From assembly GCA_949710005.1 (NCBI GenBank), contig OX453276.1, forward strand, positions 26,710,846 through 26,774,845: a DNA stretch of 64,000 nt, in the 5' to 3' direction. This DNA comes from Ricordea florida. Taxonomy: Eukaryota; Cnidaria; Anthozoa; Corallimorpharia; Ricordeidae. This document shows, piece by piece, positions 11,316 to 21,422 of this stretch. The notes beneath the pieces were generated by a model. It saw only the letters and a program-made list of their open reading frames with translations. It was not told where the DNA came from and searched no databases. The number at the start of each line of letters is the position of its first letter. Within the stretch, counting starts at the first letter, position 1. The position numbers and the translations under genes were made by a program.

Positions 11316-14174
11316 GCCCAAGTTGATCCAGAGATGCCATTACTTAATTCCACGGTAGCACAAGCAGCACGTGTCTGGGACAAACTGTCCAGATACCAAC
11401 ACCATTGTACTTTTCTTACGAACTGCTTGGATAACAATGTCATCCCGGCTGGTTTTAGTTTGAATTTTAATTTGGCACTCAACGTCGATGATGTTGACCT
11501 CGTGAAGCTTTGTAAGCTTTCACTCCAACGAACGTCAAGGGAACTTTGCGTTGCTGTCTTACTAGCCTCGCGGAACAAAGTCGATTGTCTACAACGAGAG
11601 CTCCAATCCTGTAGGGAACAAATCTTTTCATCCATTAATTCTGGCTCTGCGAACTATATCTGGAATGGTCTGAAAACGGAAAATTTCAACCTACTTCGCA
11701 TTTTGAAAGAACGCGAGCAAAGAAAGTTGTTAAAAACAATTCCGTTAGATCAGGAATTACTTTCATCCAGTAACACCATAGATCCACCCACTATAACTGC
11801 CACACAAAACCGTCGTTTCCACGGGTTACACAGGCTACTGAGGAAACGAAAACTTTTTCGTCGAAAGCGCAGGAGGCCTGTTACAACGACTGCTAACGAT
11901 TCACATCAGTTGGATCCCATCAACCTTTCAAGCCAGTCCATCAATCATGACCAAACCAATCTACTCAAGAAAGGACCATCTTTCTGCCCCATGCCAAAAG
12001 ATGTTGATTGGCAGCGTGTATATGATGATTTGGAAGCTTTTGAAGCCCGCTTGCGGACAGCAGTATTTTTCATTGAAGGCAATCCTGAGGATAGCCAAGA
12101 ACCACCTAGTCACCTTCCTCAAGTTCCAAAGGAAAAGAAATGGAAGCCACCGCCATCAAGGTATCCAGAACTTGAACTTTTTCTAGCTAGCGTTAGGCGT
12201 GATTTGATAAACCCTCGTAACATTAAATCAGCTAGAGATAATTTAACCAAAGGGGAACGGGTAGCGTTAAAGCAATTTAGAAATTCTGATGTAGTAATTC
12301 GTATACAAGATAAGGGTTCTCGTTTCGTCTTAATTGATAAAGGGGAATACGAAGATAAAATGTTTGGCCAGCTTCATAACCAGCTCCATTATAAATCCTT
12401 ACAGGAAGATCCTACATATAGGCATTTAGCTGTAGTTGAGAGTTGGTGCAACAAATGGGTCAGAAAAGGTGAAATTTCAGACCAATTAGCTAATAGGATA
12501 ATTAACAAAAAAGCCAAACCAGGGGTCGCCTTCGGTAATATTAAAACCCACAAAGCAGGGAACCCACTCAGGCTTATCACATCGTGTTGTGGTACGGCTA
12601 TAGAAAATCTTTCAGCCTTCAGTGAATTTTACTTGCAACCGTTGGCTCGTAAGTTGCCATCTTTCATCAAGGATACGACCGATTTACTTAACAGAATTGA
12701 GGATCTTAATAGGAGTGGCCCTTTCCCCGAAGGCACCCTTTTAGTTTCTTGGGATGTTGTGTCAATGTTCCCCAACATAGATAATCAACTCGGTCTTACT
12801 GCAGTCAAGAAGGCACTGAATGCTAGAGAAAACCAGCTTCCATCCACTAATTGCATTTTAGAAGCAGTAGAAATTTGTTTGAAGAGCAATCACTCGGTTT
12901 TTAAGGAAAACTTTTTCCTACAAATTCATGGCACAGCCATGGGCCCAAAGAACGCCTGTAGTTACGCGGATCTTGCCATGGGGGAAATAGATTATCAAGC
13001 TAAATTTTCTGGCCCCATAAAGCCGGCCTTATGGTGGCGATACCGTGACGATGTTTTTGATCTCTGGCAACAAGGCCTCCCTGCACTGCATGAGTTTACT
13101 GACTTTATAAATTCTCTATATCCTACCATTCAATTTGAATTAGTTTTTTCTGAAAGCAGGCTTCACGTGCTAGATTTAACTCTACATCTCATCGGGGGTT
13201 TCATTCAGACAGACGTTTATTCAAAGCCAACTGATAGCCACTTGTATCTTCCACCATCAAGTGCTCACCCCAAACACGTTTTCAAGGCTATCCCTTATGG
13301 CGTAGCAACTAGGTTACAGAGAAACTGCTCTGAACAAGTATTTCTTGCCGAGAGAACAACTGAATACAAGGGTTATCTAGTCAATCAGGGTTATCCCACA
13401 AAACTAGTGGAAGATCAATTTTCTAAAGCCTTAACTACATCTAGAACTGACTTACTTAGAACTCGTGCCAAAGCTAAGAAGAAATTGTTTCCATTTGTAA
13501 CAACATTTAATCCAAATTTACCTGATGTTGGTCGCATCATCAGAAAACACTTAGGTATTTTGGAATCCAACCCCAAATTAAAAGAATTTTTCCCGCCAAA
13601 TTCCATCATAGCCTCTTTTCGAAGATCTAAAAACCTTAAGGAATTGTTAGCGCCATCTCGTTATGGCTCTAACATTGAAGTTGAAGAGGCTATTGAGGTT
13701 AGGGGTTGCTTCAAATGCAAAAGAACAAGATGTGATCTCTGTTGCAATTACTTTGTCGAATCAAATTCTTTCCAAAGTTTTCAAACAGGCAAGAGCTATA
13801 AGATACGATCGAAACTTTCTTGTGATTCAAAAAATGTCATTTATTTGGCTTCGTGTAAGAAATGTAACTTACAATACATTGGTTCTACAACAACAGATTT
13901 TAGAGTTAGATTTCGCAACCACAAGTCTGCCATGCTGACCAAGAAAAAGACTTGTGAGGTAGCGGTTCATTTCAACAGAACACCGCACGACTTAAACGAT
14001 TTTTCTTTCCAGTGTATTGATCAAGTGCAGATAAATGCTAACAATACAAGTAACATCGAAAAGCTTTTAATCACTAAAGAAGCATATTGGAGCGCACAGT
14101 TGTTCTCTCTGGCACCTTTTGGCTTGAATAAACGTCAGGAATTCCACTCGAAAAAAAGAATAAACTACAACTAG
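11316..14174 (+). CDS. Penelope-like retroelement polyprotein (RT + GIY-YIG endonuclease), 5' partial
   Basis: One open frame of about 952 codons follows the gap. It encodes a Penelope-like reverse transcriptase: an N-terminal region with LIDKGEYEDKMFGQL and FGNIKTHKAGNPLRLITSC, motif A SWDVVSMFPNI (12747), motif B HGTAMGPKNACSYADLAMGE (about 12930), motif C YRDD (13041), and the diagnostic block DVYSKPTDSHLYLPP with [12 protein letters not shown] (about 13215-13300). A cysteine cluster CFKCKRTRCDLCCNYF and a GIY-YIG nuclease (VIYLASCKKCNLQYIGSTTT, about 13835-13890, then RVRFRNHKSAM) follow. The enzyme nicks DNA and copies element RNA at the nick. No stop or missing catalytic residue is visible, so this copy may be functional if its 5' end exists. 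The true start lies in or beyond the gap. Confidence 0.9.
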   Translation, partial: AQVDPEMPLLNSTVAQAARVWDKLSRYQHHCTFLTNCLDNNVIPAGFSLNFNLALNVDDVDLVKLCKLSLQRTSRELCVAVLLASRNKVDCLQRELQSCREQIFSSINSGSANYIWNGLKTENFNLLRILKEREQRKLLKTIPLDQELLSSSNTIDPPTITATQNRRFHGLHRLLRKRKLFRRKRRRPVTTTANDSHQLDPINLSSQSINHDQTNLLKKGPSFCPMPKDVDWQRVYDDLEAFEARLRTAVFFIEGNPEDSQEPPSHLPQVPKEKKWKPPPSRYPELELFLASVRRDLINPRNIKSARDNLTKGERVALKQFRNSDVVIRIQDKGSRFVLIDKGEYEDKMFGQLHNQLHYKSLQEDPTYRHLAVVESWCNKWVRKGEISDQLANRIINKKAKPGVAFGNIKTHKAGNPLRLITSCCGTAIENLSAFSEFYLQPLARKLPSFIKDTTDLLNRIEDLNRSGPFPEGTLLVSWDVVSMFPNIDNQLGLTAVKKALNARENQLPSTNCILEAVEICLKSNHSVFKENFFLQIHGTAMGPKNACSYADLAMGEIDYQAKFSGPIKPALWWRYRDDVFDLWQQGLPALHEFTDFINSLYPTIQFELVFSESRLHVLDLTLHLIGGFIQTDVYSKPTDSHLYLPPSSAHPKHVFKAIPYGVATRLQRNCSEQVFLAERTTEYKGYLVNQGYPTKLVEDQFSKALTTSRTDLLRTRAKAKKKLFPFVTTFNPNLPDVGRIIRKHLGILESNPKLKEFFPPNSIIASFRRSKNLKELLAPSRYGSNIEVEEAIEVRGCFKCKRTRCDLCCNYFVESNSFQSFQTGKSYKIRSKLSCDSKNVIYLASCKKCNLQYIGSTTTDFRVRFRNHKSAMLTKKKTCEVAVHFNRTPHDLNDFSFQCIDQVQINANNTSNIEKLLITKEAYWSAQLFSLAPFGLNKRQEFHSKKRINYN

Positions 14175-14950
14175 CGTAAAAATAACTTGCTAATTTGGCG
14201 GTTATCGTAGTTCAGGTGTTCAAAGGCCCTGACCTTGGATCTTGTTAGCTTTGTTAGTGCAAGGTTTTCTCAGGGGCCCCCATCGGGGAATTTATTACAT
14301 TATTGTTGTTTAAGGGCCCTGTTCAGGGCGCCTGTTGTGCCTTGCCGCGGCATAGCTTCAAGGGCTTTGTTTGGGGTTTTTATTACAAGTTTTTCCTAGG
14401 ATGGCCTTTTATGAATACTGTGAATATTTTACATGCGGGTCCCTTCACACTTTTGGCTGACTTGACGAATCATGTTATAGTTTTTTAACATTAATCTTTT
14501 TGTTTTATATCCGATTATTTATTCATATTTGGTTTGCGTTTCTTGAGTTTTGTATCGCATTGTCATAGTTTCTCGCTTAGTAATCACCGATTGTTTATCA
14601 TTGGTTAATTTTTTCATTTTCATGCGTTACCACGCCCTGTTATGTAATCATCTTTGTTATATTATGTCATCTTTTATACTATAAACCTATTTAAGGACAT
14701 TGTAATTTCTTATTCACTTGCACTGCAACTGATGAAGGTCATTGACCGAAACGTCTATTCTTATTAAATTTTTAAACTTTTTTTAGATTTTTTACTGTAT
14801 ATATATATATATTTTTTTTCTCGCTCGAAGTTGTCCGTCCTCGTTTTCCACAATTGCCTACAAATTTCATTACTCGAGGTTTGGACTACGAATCCTTTTG
14901 GATCCTTCTGGCGTGTGGCATCCCTGTTGGCTCGAAGCATCATAACTTTT
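14175..14950 (+). mobile_element. PLE-1 3' untranslated tail / pseudo-LTR
   Basis: Non-coding sequence after the PLE-1 stop, conserved in every copy of the element here. Features are a GC-rich segment (TTCTCAGGGGCCCCCATCGG), the hammerhead-like core at 14729-14755, a TA run at 14797-14811 and the terminal block CGAGCCAACAGGGATGCC in minus sense. A second TA run at about 14955-14992 follows. Repeated at 18689-19464 and 23203-23978. Confidence 0.75.
14729..14755 (+). ncRNA. Hammerhead-like ribozyme core, PLE-1 tail (unit 1)
   Basis: CTGATGA, stem GGTC/GACC with ATT loop, GAAACGTC. Identical in units 2 (19243-19269) and 3 (23757-23783). Cleavage here would process tandem transcripts, as proposed for other Penelope-like elements; I infer this from the motif only. 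Confidence 0.45.
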
Positions 14951-14953
14951 TAT

Positions 14954-14995
<42 letters not shown>

Positions 14996-15202
14996 AGGGA
15001 GATGTTCGTTTGCACTGCTGGGACAAGGACAAACTGTATGTTTCACTTTTCAAAATGCTCTACTTCGAGTTAAAAATTAACTGTTATTACCAAGACCACT
15101 CTTCCGTTAAAAAATACGTTTCAGAATAATTTATTTAGGGCTGTCATACAAGTAAAACCTTTGCCGTCCCGTCTGTGCCTTTTCCTTACGAAAAGAAAAC
15201 AA

Positions 15203-15358
15203 GGAATGATTTCCGCACAGGTCCCTACTTCATTATGCATGCTGTAGTTGAATTAATGTCTTGGGAAGTGCGCGTGCAAACATTTCTTGTTTTCTGAGAA
15301 CGAAACCGTACGGCTACAGCATGCATAATGAAGTAGGGACCTGTGTGGAAATCATTCC
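15203..15358. mobile_element. Small foldback MITE (unit 1)
   Basis: The left arm GGAATGATTTCCGCACAGG continues through TCCCTACTTCATTATGCATG; the right arm is its reverse complement, ending CCTGTGTGGAAATCATTCC. Arms are about 45 bp around a 66-bp loop. Copies lie at 19717-19872 and 24231-24386, and a related, much larger foldback is at 40955-41769. Confidence 0.65.
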
Positions 15359-15772
15359 GAAAACAATTCCGGAAATTTTAAATCGGCGCCATTTGGACGC
15401 TAGTTCTGTGGAAATGTTAGGGCTCCCATTCCCTCGCGCGCGGAAGTGCACACGCTTGCCTCGTCACTTCGCCGCTGTCATCTCAGATCGGTACTTCAGT
15501 GTAAACGAGTAAGAATAGTTTTTTTAACTTCGCCTATCCAACGGTAAATTACGGTTACATGTAAGATAACAGAATTTCTGGAATACTTGATTATAAAAGA
15601 CCAACCAGGGTAGCAAAAGATCTGATGAAACTGAAAGCAATAAACTAAAACCCGTAAACAACCACGTGTACGTGTATAGATGATATGTCGTAATAACACA
15701 TCAAAAATTGTGACAGTTTTCCTTGATCGATAACTAATGTGGATTACAAAATGAAAACTATGAAACACTTAC

Positions 15773-15976
15773 ACGGCATTGCGGGGAAACGGCAATCGTT
15801 CTCTTTCTTTTCCTGCCAGTGGTTCTTGTCGGCGTCCAGGTACTGTTGCTCTCGAATTTTGCCGACAGTTCTTCCAGTACACGTTTCTGTTCGATGTCCC
15901 GCGCTTCTATTGCCTCTCGCAAGCGTGTATTTTCGTCTATAACTCTTTGAAGAAGAACAACATAATGGTCTTCCAT
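15773..15976 (-). CDS. Putative first exon of an unknown coiled-coil protein in the CACTA-like element
   Basis: An ATG at 15976 opens MEDHYVVLLQRVIDENTRLR, then EAIEARDIEQKRVLEELSAK, a strong heptad-like coiled coil, followed by a basic segment TTGRKRKRTIAVSPQCR that looks like a nuclear localisation signal. At 15772 a consensus donor GTAAGTG begins exactly on a codon boundary, giving a 68-codon phase-0 exon. Later exons would lie to the left, perhaps at 7340-7405 and 6913-7080, with PLE-1 in an intron. It may be a captured gene or an element-encoded accessory protein. I do not recognise the family. Confidence 0.45.
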
Positions 15977-16270
15977 ATTTCAAAGCCATGATCAAGCGAA
16001 ATCTGCTGCGCCAACTTCACAGCTCCCAAGTTTATAGCTAGAAATGACACACGAAAGGACGCGATGACATGAAATAAACAACACCGACAAAGCTTTACCG
16101 ACAGAGAGAGCCGCAACATTCCCGTCAATAAAGTCGCATTTTCCTATTGGCTTATTTTTGCATGAAAGAAACAAGACTGGCTCATGATACTGGGACCCAG
16201 TATCTTTCCCGGCCGATTACTCCGGCCGATAGTAAGTCTGACTATTTTTAAACAGAAACTAAGGAGCATA

Positions 16271-16641
16271 ATGCATCGCTTGCGAGAACAAAGTAGACTC
16301 TTGTACGGGCATTGCAACGAATATCTGTCTAGGACCGCATTCTGAAACATCGTCAGCTTTATTATGATGTACACAATGAATGCTGGACGAGAAAAGACGA
16401 CGCTGAAGAATTCAAACAGGAAATGGAGACAGCATTGCGTAGAGCTAGCCCTGCCGGTTTTACCGTCGAAAACACACATCTATTCTCTTCTGATTCTTCT
16501 GGCGAGGACGATCTTGAAAGCGCTGTAGCTTATGATGGATATTTTTCAGAATGCAAATTGTTGCAAACTTTTAACTCTCAAAATAGTTTTAGACTGTTTT
16601 GGGGATGTATTACTCATTGTGCACTTACAATAATATGCTAA
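16271..16641 (+). pseudogene. Unknown coding remnant near the right end of the CACTA-like element
   Basis: The plus strand reads MHRLREQSRLLYGHCNEYLS from 16271. After a one-base frame change near 16333 it continues DRILKHRQLYYDVHNECWTR, KDDAEEFKQEMETALRRASP, then HLFSSDSSGEDDLESAVAYD and a stop at 16641. The acidic Ser/Asp tail recalls the minus-strand exon at 6913-7080. Alternatively TCTAG|GACCGC near 16333 is a splice acceptor, making this a terminal exon. It is divergent from the exon at 15773-15976. Function unknown. Confidence 0.35.
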
Positions 16642-16739
16642 AATTCCTGCATCAATTTCTAATTTATGCTTGATTTGGGCTGAAGAAACAACCTTAAGTA
16701 CCCGGCCATGCGTTAATAACCTTAAAGTTGACTAAGAAA

Positions 16740-16895
16740 CTATACACAAGGTTTACTCTAGGTTTACACTGGCTTTACGCCACTTTCGCGTAAAGCTATC
16801 TTTACATACCCTTACGTAGCACGTAAAGTTGACGTAAAGCTTGTAACGTAACTTTACGCAGATTTACGTAACCTTTAAGTCTCCGTAAATCTGGA
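16740..16895. repeat. Right subterminal TTTACG/CGTAAA motif array (unit 1)
   Basis: About 155 bp dense in TTTACG and CGTAAA in both orientations (GGCTTTACGCCACTTTCGCG, CACGTAAAGTTGACGTAAAG, AACTTTACGCAGATTTACG), mirroring the left array. Copies at 21254-21409 and 25768-25923. Confidence 0.75.
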
Positions 16896-16908
16896 TTTTC
16901 ATGCTGTG

Positions 16909-17576
16909 ATGGAAGTCAAAGGTAAAAACCCATTTTGAAATGGCTATGGAACTTGTCTGTCCCAATGAAACCTTGTAATTACTTAATACATATATGTAGC
17001 AAAGAAATATAGCCAAGATAAATACTACTCAGAAGTCAGTTATAACAACTGCTTTATTTACAAATAGTTGCACTGATCACTGATGATACTGTAGAACCAA
17101 TCAAATATTGTTTGGTATCTTTTCTGTTGAAAATGCTGAACATAACTGCTACATCAAACAAATCTACAATATTTTTTCTCTGTTGCAATGATCTCAGATC
17201 ACATAATTATAAATAATTGCTATCATAACTACAACCTCTGTATTGGGAATTTCTTTAAAATGGAAGGCAATCGTTTCACTACGAAAAATACCTACTTGCA
17301 TTCTTATTGCAGTATTAATACTACATGACTGTCACCTTTCATTTCTTTGCGGGTGGTTTCTGTTTGTATAGTTTGTCTTCTGATTCTGTCTGTCCTGTAT
17401 GGCTAAAACGAGTCTTTGTTTCTATCGATAACAAATTCAACTTCCAATCTGAATTGATTGTATTCCTGGTCCTTTTCCTTGCTGATTCCTTAGCCTTTTT
17501 TGAGCGAGCAGTTGTTGTCTTTGCTGCGATGTCTCTTGTTGTCGTACCTGCCGTCGTTTCTCAATCTCTGCTTTGA
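16909..17576 (-). mobile_element. Helentron-like repeat copy B, middle part (unit 1)
   Basis: Continuation of copy B after the CACTA-like insertion, starting with the duplicated ATG. In minus sense it aligns with copy E (49500-50330), including the coding remnant (KTTTARSKKAKESARKRTRN in reverse sense). It breaks off at TTTGAGTCA, where the tandem junction begins; the true continuation is seen only after unit 3 at 26608. Copies at 21423-22090 and 25937-26607. Confidence 0.65.
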
Positions 17577-17590
17577 GTCAGCCTGCACTG

Positions 17591-18688
17591 CTCCCTGCAC
17601 TGCATGAGTTTACTGACTTTATAAATTCTCTATATCCTACCATTCAATTTGAATTAGTTTTTTCTGAAAGCAAGCTTCACGTGCTAGATTTAACTCTACA
17701 TCTCATCGGGGGTTTCATTCAGACAGACGTTTATTCAAAGCCAACTGATAGCCACTTGTATCTTCCACCATCAAGTGCTCACCCCAAACACGTTTTCAAG
17801 GCTATCCCTTATGGCGTAGCAACTAGGTTACAGAGAAACTGCTCTGAACAAGTATTTCTTGCCGAGAGAACAACTGAATACAAGGGTTATCTAGTCAATC
17901 AGGGTTATCCCACAAAACTAGTGGAAGATCAATTTTCTAAAGCCTTAACTACATCTAGAACTGACTTACTTAGAACTCGTGCCAAAGCTAAGAAGAAATT
18001 GTTTCCATTTGTAACAACATTTAATCCAAATTTACCTGATGTTGGTCGCATCATCAGAAAACACTTAGGTATTTTGGAATCCAACCCCAAATTAAAAGAA
18101 TTTTTCCCGCCAAATTCCATCATAGCCTCTTTTCGAAGATCTAAAAACCTTAAGGAATTGTTAGCGCCATCTCGTTATGGCTCTAACATTGAAGTTGAAG
18201 AGGCTATTGAGGTTAGGGGTTGCTTCAAATGCAAAAGAACAAGATGTGATCTCTGTTGCAATTACTTTGTCGAATCAAATTCTTTCCAAAGTTTTCAAAC
18301 AGGCAAGAGCTATAAGATACGATCGAAACTTTCTTGTGATTCAAAAAATGTCATTTATTTGGCTTCGTGTAAGAAATGTAACTTACAATACATTGGTTCT
18401 ACAACAACAGATTTTAGAGTTAGATTTCGCAACCACAAGTCTGCCATGCTGACCAAGAAAAAGACTTGTGAGGTAGCGGTTCATTTCAACAGAACACCGC
18501 ACGACTTAAACGATTTTTCTTTCCAGTGTATTGATCAAGTGCAGATAAATGCTAACAATACAAGTAACATCGAAAAGCTTTTAATCACTAAAGAAGCATA
18601 TTGGAGCGCACAGTTGTTCTCTCTGGCACCTTTTGGCTTGAATAAACGTCAGGAATTCCACTCGAAAAAAAGAATAAACTACAACTAG
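17591..18688 (+). pseudogene. PLE-1 C-terminal fragment (unit 2)
   Basis: The frame from 17591 encodes the last ~365 residues of PLE-1, from PALHEFTDFINSLYP through the GIY-YIG domain to the same stop. RT motifs A-C are missing, so it cannot act as a reverse transcriptase. An upstream ATG at 17573 adds junction residues MSQPALL by chance. Confidence 0.85.
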
Positions 18689-19467
18689 CGTAAAAATAAC
18701 TTGCTAATTTGGCGGTTATCGTAGTTCAGGTGTTCAAAGGCCCTGACCTTGGATCTTGTTAGCTTTGTTAGTGCAAGGTTTTCTCAGGGGCCCCCATCGG
18801 GGAATTTATTACATTATTGTTGTTTAAGGGCCCTGTTCAGGGCGCCTGTTGTGCCTTGCCGCGGCATAGCTTCAAGGGCTTTGTTTGGGGTTTTTATTAC
18901 AAGTTTTTCCTAGGATGGCCTTTTATGAATACTGTGAATATTTTACATGCGGGTCCCTTCACACTTTTGGCTGACTTGACGAATCATGTTATAGTTTTTT
19001 AACATTAATCTTTTTGTTTTATATCCGATTATTTATTCATATTTGGTTTGCGTTTCTTGAGTTTTGTATCGCATTGTCATAGTTTCTCGCTTAGTAATCA
19101 CCGATTGTTTATCATTGGTTAATTTTTTCATTTTCATGCGTTACCACGCCCTGTTATGTAATCATCTTTGTTATATTATGTCATCTTTTATACTATAAAC
19201 CTATTTAAGGACATTGTAATTTCTTATTCACTTGCACTGCAACTGATGAAGGTCATTGACCGAAACGTCTATTCTTATTAAATTTTTAAACTTTTTTTAG
19301 ATTTTTTACTGTATATATATATATATTTTTTTTCTCGCTCGAAGTTGTCCGTCCTCGTTTTCCACAATTGCCTACAAATTTCATTACTCGAGGTTTGGAC
19401 TACGAATCCTTTTGGATCCTTCTGGCGTGTGGCATCCCTGTTGGCTCGAAGCATCATAACTTTTTAT

Positions 19468-19509
<42 letters not shown>

Positions 19510-20286
19510 AGGGAGATGTTCGTTTGCACTGCTGGGACAAGGACAAACTGTATGTTTCACTTTTCAAAATGCTCTACTTCGAGTTAAAAATTAACTGTTA
19601 TTACCAAGACCACTCTTCCGTTAAAAAATACGTTTCAGAATAATTTATTTAGGGCTGTCATACAAGTAAAACCTTTGCCGTCCCGTCTGTGCCTTTTCCT
19701 TACGAAAAGAAAACAAGGAATGATTTCCGCACAGGTCCCTACTTCATTATGCATGCTGTAGTTGAATTAATGTCTTGGGAAGTGCGCGTGCAAACATTTC
19801 TTGTTTTCTGAGAACGAAACCGTACGGCTACAGCATGCATAATGAAGTAGGGACCTGTGTGGAAATCATTCCGAAAACAATTCCGGAAATTTTAAATCGG
19901 CGCCATTTGGACGCTAGTTCTGTGGAAATGTTAGGGCTCCCATTCCCTCGCGCGCGGAAGTGCACACGCTTGCCTCGTCACTTCGCCGCTGTCATCTCAG
20001 ATCGGTACTTCAGTGTAAACGAGTAAGAATAGTTTTTTTAACTTCGCCTATCCAACGGTAAATTACGGTTACATGTAAGATAACAGAATTTCTGGAATAC
20101 TTGATTATAAAAGACCAACCAGGGTAGCAAAAGATCTGATGAAACTGAAAGCAATAAACTAAAACCCGTAAACAACCACGTGTACGTGTATAGATGATAT
20201 GTCGTAATAACACATCAAAAATTGTGACAGTTTTCCTTGATCGATAACTAATGTGGATTACAAAATGAAAACTATGAAACACTTAC

Positions 20287-20490
20287 ACGGCATTGCGGGG
20301 AAACGGCAATCGTTCTCTTTCTTTTCCTGCCAGTGGTTCTTGTCGGCGTCCAGGTACTGTTGCTCTCGAATTTTGCCGACAGTTCTTCCAGTACACGTTT
20401 CTGTTCGATGTCCCGCGCTTCTATTGCCTCTCGCAAGCGTGTATTTTCGTCTATAACTCTTTGAAGAAGAACAACATAATGGTCTTCCAT
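20287..20490 (-). CDS. Coiled-coil first-exon copy (unit 2)
   Basis: Identical as far as I can see to the exon at 15773-15976, including the GTAAGTG donor. In this unit the left part of the CACTA-like element is absent, so the downstream exons are missing and the copy is probably non-functional. Confidence 0.4.
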
Positions 20491-20784
20491 ATTTCAAAGC
20501 CATGATCAAGCGAAATCTGCTGCGCCAACTTCACAGCTCCCAAGTTTATAGCTAGAAATGACACACGAAAGGACGCGATGACATGAAATAAACAACACCG
20601 ACAAAGCTTTACCGACAGAGAGAGCCGCAACATTCCCGTCAATAAAGTCGCATTTTCCTATTGGCTTATTTTTGCATGAAAGAAACAAGACTGGCTCATG
20701 ATACTGGGACCCAGTATCTTTCCCGGCCGATTACTCCGGCCGATAGTAAGTCTGACTATTTTTAAACAGAAACTAAGGAGCATA

Positions 20785-21155
20785 ATGCATCGCTTGCGAG
20801 AACAAAGTAGACTCTTGTACGGGCATTGCAACGAATATCTGTCTAGGACCGCATTCTGAAACATCGTCAGCTTTATTATGATGTACACAATGAATGCTGG
20901 ACGAGAAAAGACGACGCTGAAGAATTCAAACAGGAAATGGAGACAGCATTGCGTAGAGCTAGCCCTGCCGGTTTTACCGTCGAAAACACACATCTATTCT
21001 CTTCTGATTCTTCTGGCGAGGACGATCTTGAAAGCGCTGTAGCTTATGATGGATATTTTTCAGAATGCAAATTGTTGCAAACTTTTAACTCTCAAAATAG
21101 TTTTAGACTGTTTTGGGGATGTATTACTCATTGTGCACTTACAATAATATGCTAA
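20785..21155 (+). pseudogene. Copy of the acidic coding remnant (unit 2)
   Basis: Repeat of 16271-16641, with the same frame change and stop. Confidence 0.35.
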
Positions 21156-21253
21156 AATTCCTGCATCAATTTCTAATTTATGCTTGATTTGGGCTGAAGA
21201 AACAACCTTAAGTACCCGGCCATGCGTTAATAACCTTAAAGTTGACTAAGAAA

Positions 21254-21422
21254 CTATACACAAGGTTTACTCTAGGTTTACACTGGCTTTACGCCACTTT
21301 CGCGTAAAGCTATCTTTACATACCCTTACGTAGCACGTAAAGTTGACGTAAAGCTTGTAACGTAACTTTACGCAGATTTACGTAACCTTTAAGTCTCCGT
21401 AAATCTGGATTTTCATGCTGTG
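21254..21422. repeat. CACTA-like right end with subterminal array (unit 2)
   Basis: Copy of 16740-16908 ending TTTTCATGCTGTG. It has no left partner within the unit. Confidence 0.75.

Larger units (their letters stand above)
6061..16908. mobile_element. CACTA/EnSpm-like transposon with nested insertions
   Basis: The left end reads CACAGCATGAAAA and the right end TTTTCATGCTGTG, a 13-bp perfect inverted match with further partial match beyond. ATG flanks both ends (6058-6060 and 16909-16911); the uninterrupted relative in copy E (minus sense GGGATACATGGAA, near 50325) has it once, so this is a 3-bp target duplication. Both ends carry dense TTTACG/CGTAAA motifs. CAC termini, a 3-bp duplication and subterminal motif arrays are hallmarks of CACTA/EnSpm elements. 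I found no recognisable transposase, so the class rests on structure only. PLE-1 sequence occupies the middle. The right end is present three times because of the downstream triplication. Confidence 0.7.
13078..17576 (+). repeat. Tandem 4.51-kb segment, unit 1
   Basis: From CTCCCTGCACTGCATGAG inside the PLE-1 RT to TGCTTTGAGTCA in repeat copy B, this segment is repeated almost identically at 17577-22090 and 22091-26607 (offset 4,514 bp). Contents: 3' part of PLE-1, its tail, right end of the CACTA-like element and part of copy B. It is joined to unit 2 through a short filler, GCCTGCACTG. Unit 1 has AGCAGG near 13157 where units 2 and 3 have AGCAAG. Confidence 0.95.

Noticed and set aside
11094..11321. 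Open frames crossing the N run, including a 1,026-residue reading and several short frames on both strands
   Set aside because: The N bases are undetermined; only sequence after 11315 supports the PLE-1 protein, and the apparent start before the gap belongs to the inverted copy.
14831..15129. Short proteins with Ile-Tyr repeats (also near 4622, 9461, 43090, 45935)
   Set aside because: They are translations of TA microsatellites and have no coding support.
17325..17576. 83-residue plus-strand frame repeated three times
   Set aside because: It is antisense to the coding remnant of the Helentron-like repeat; the minus-strand reading is the one conserved among copies.
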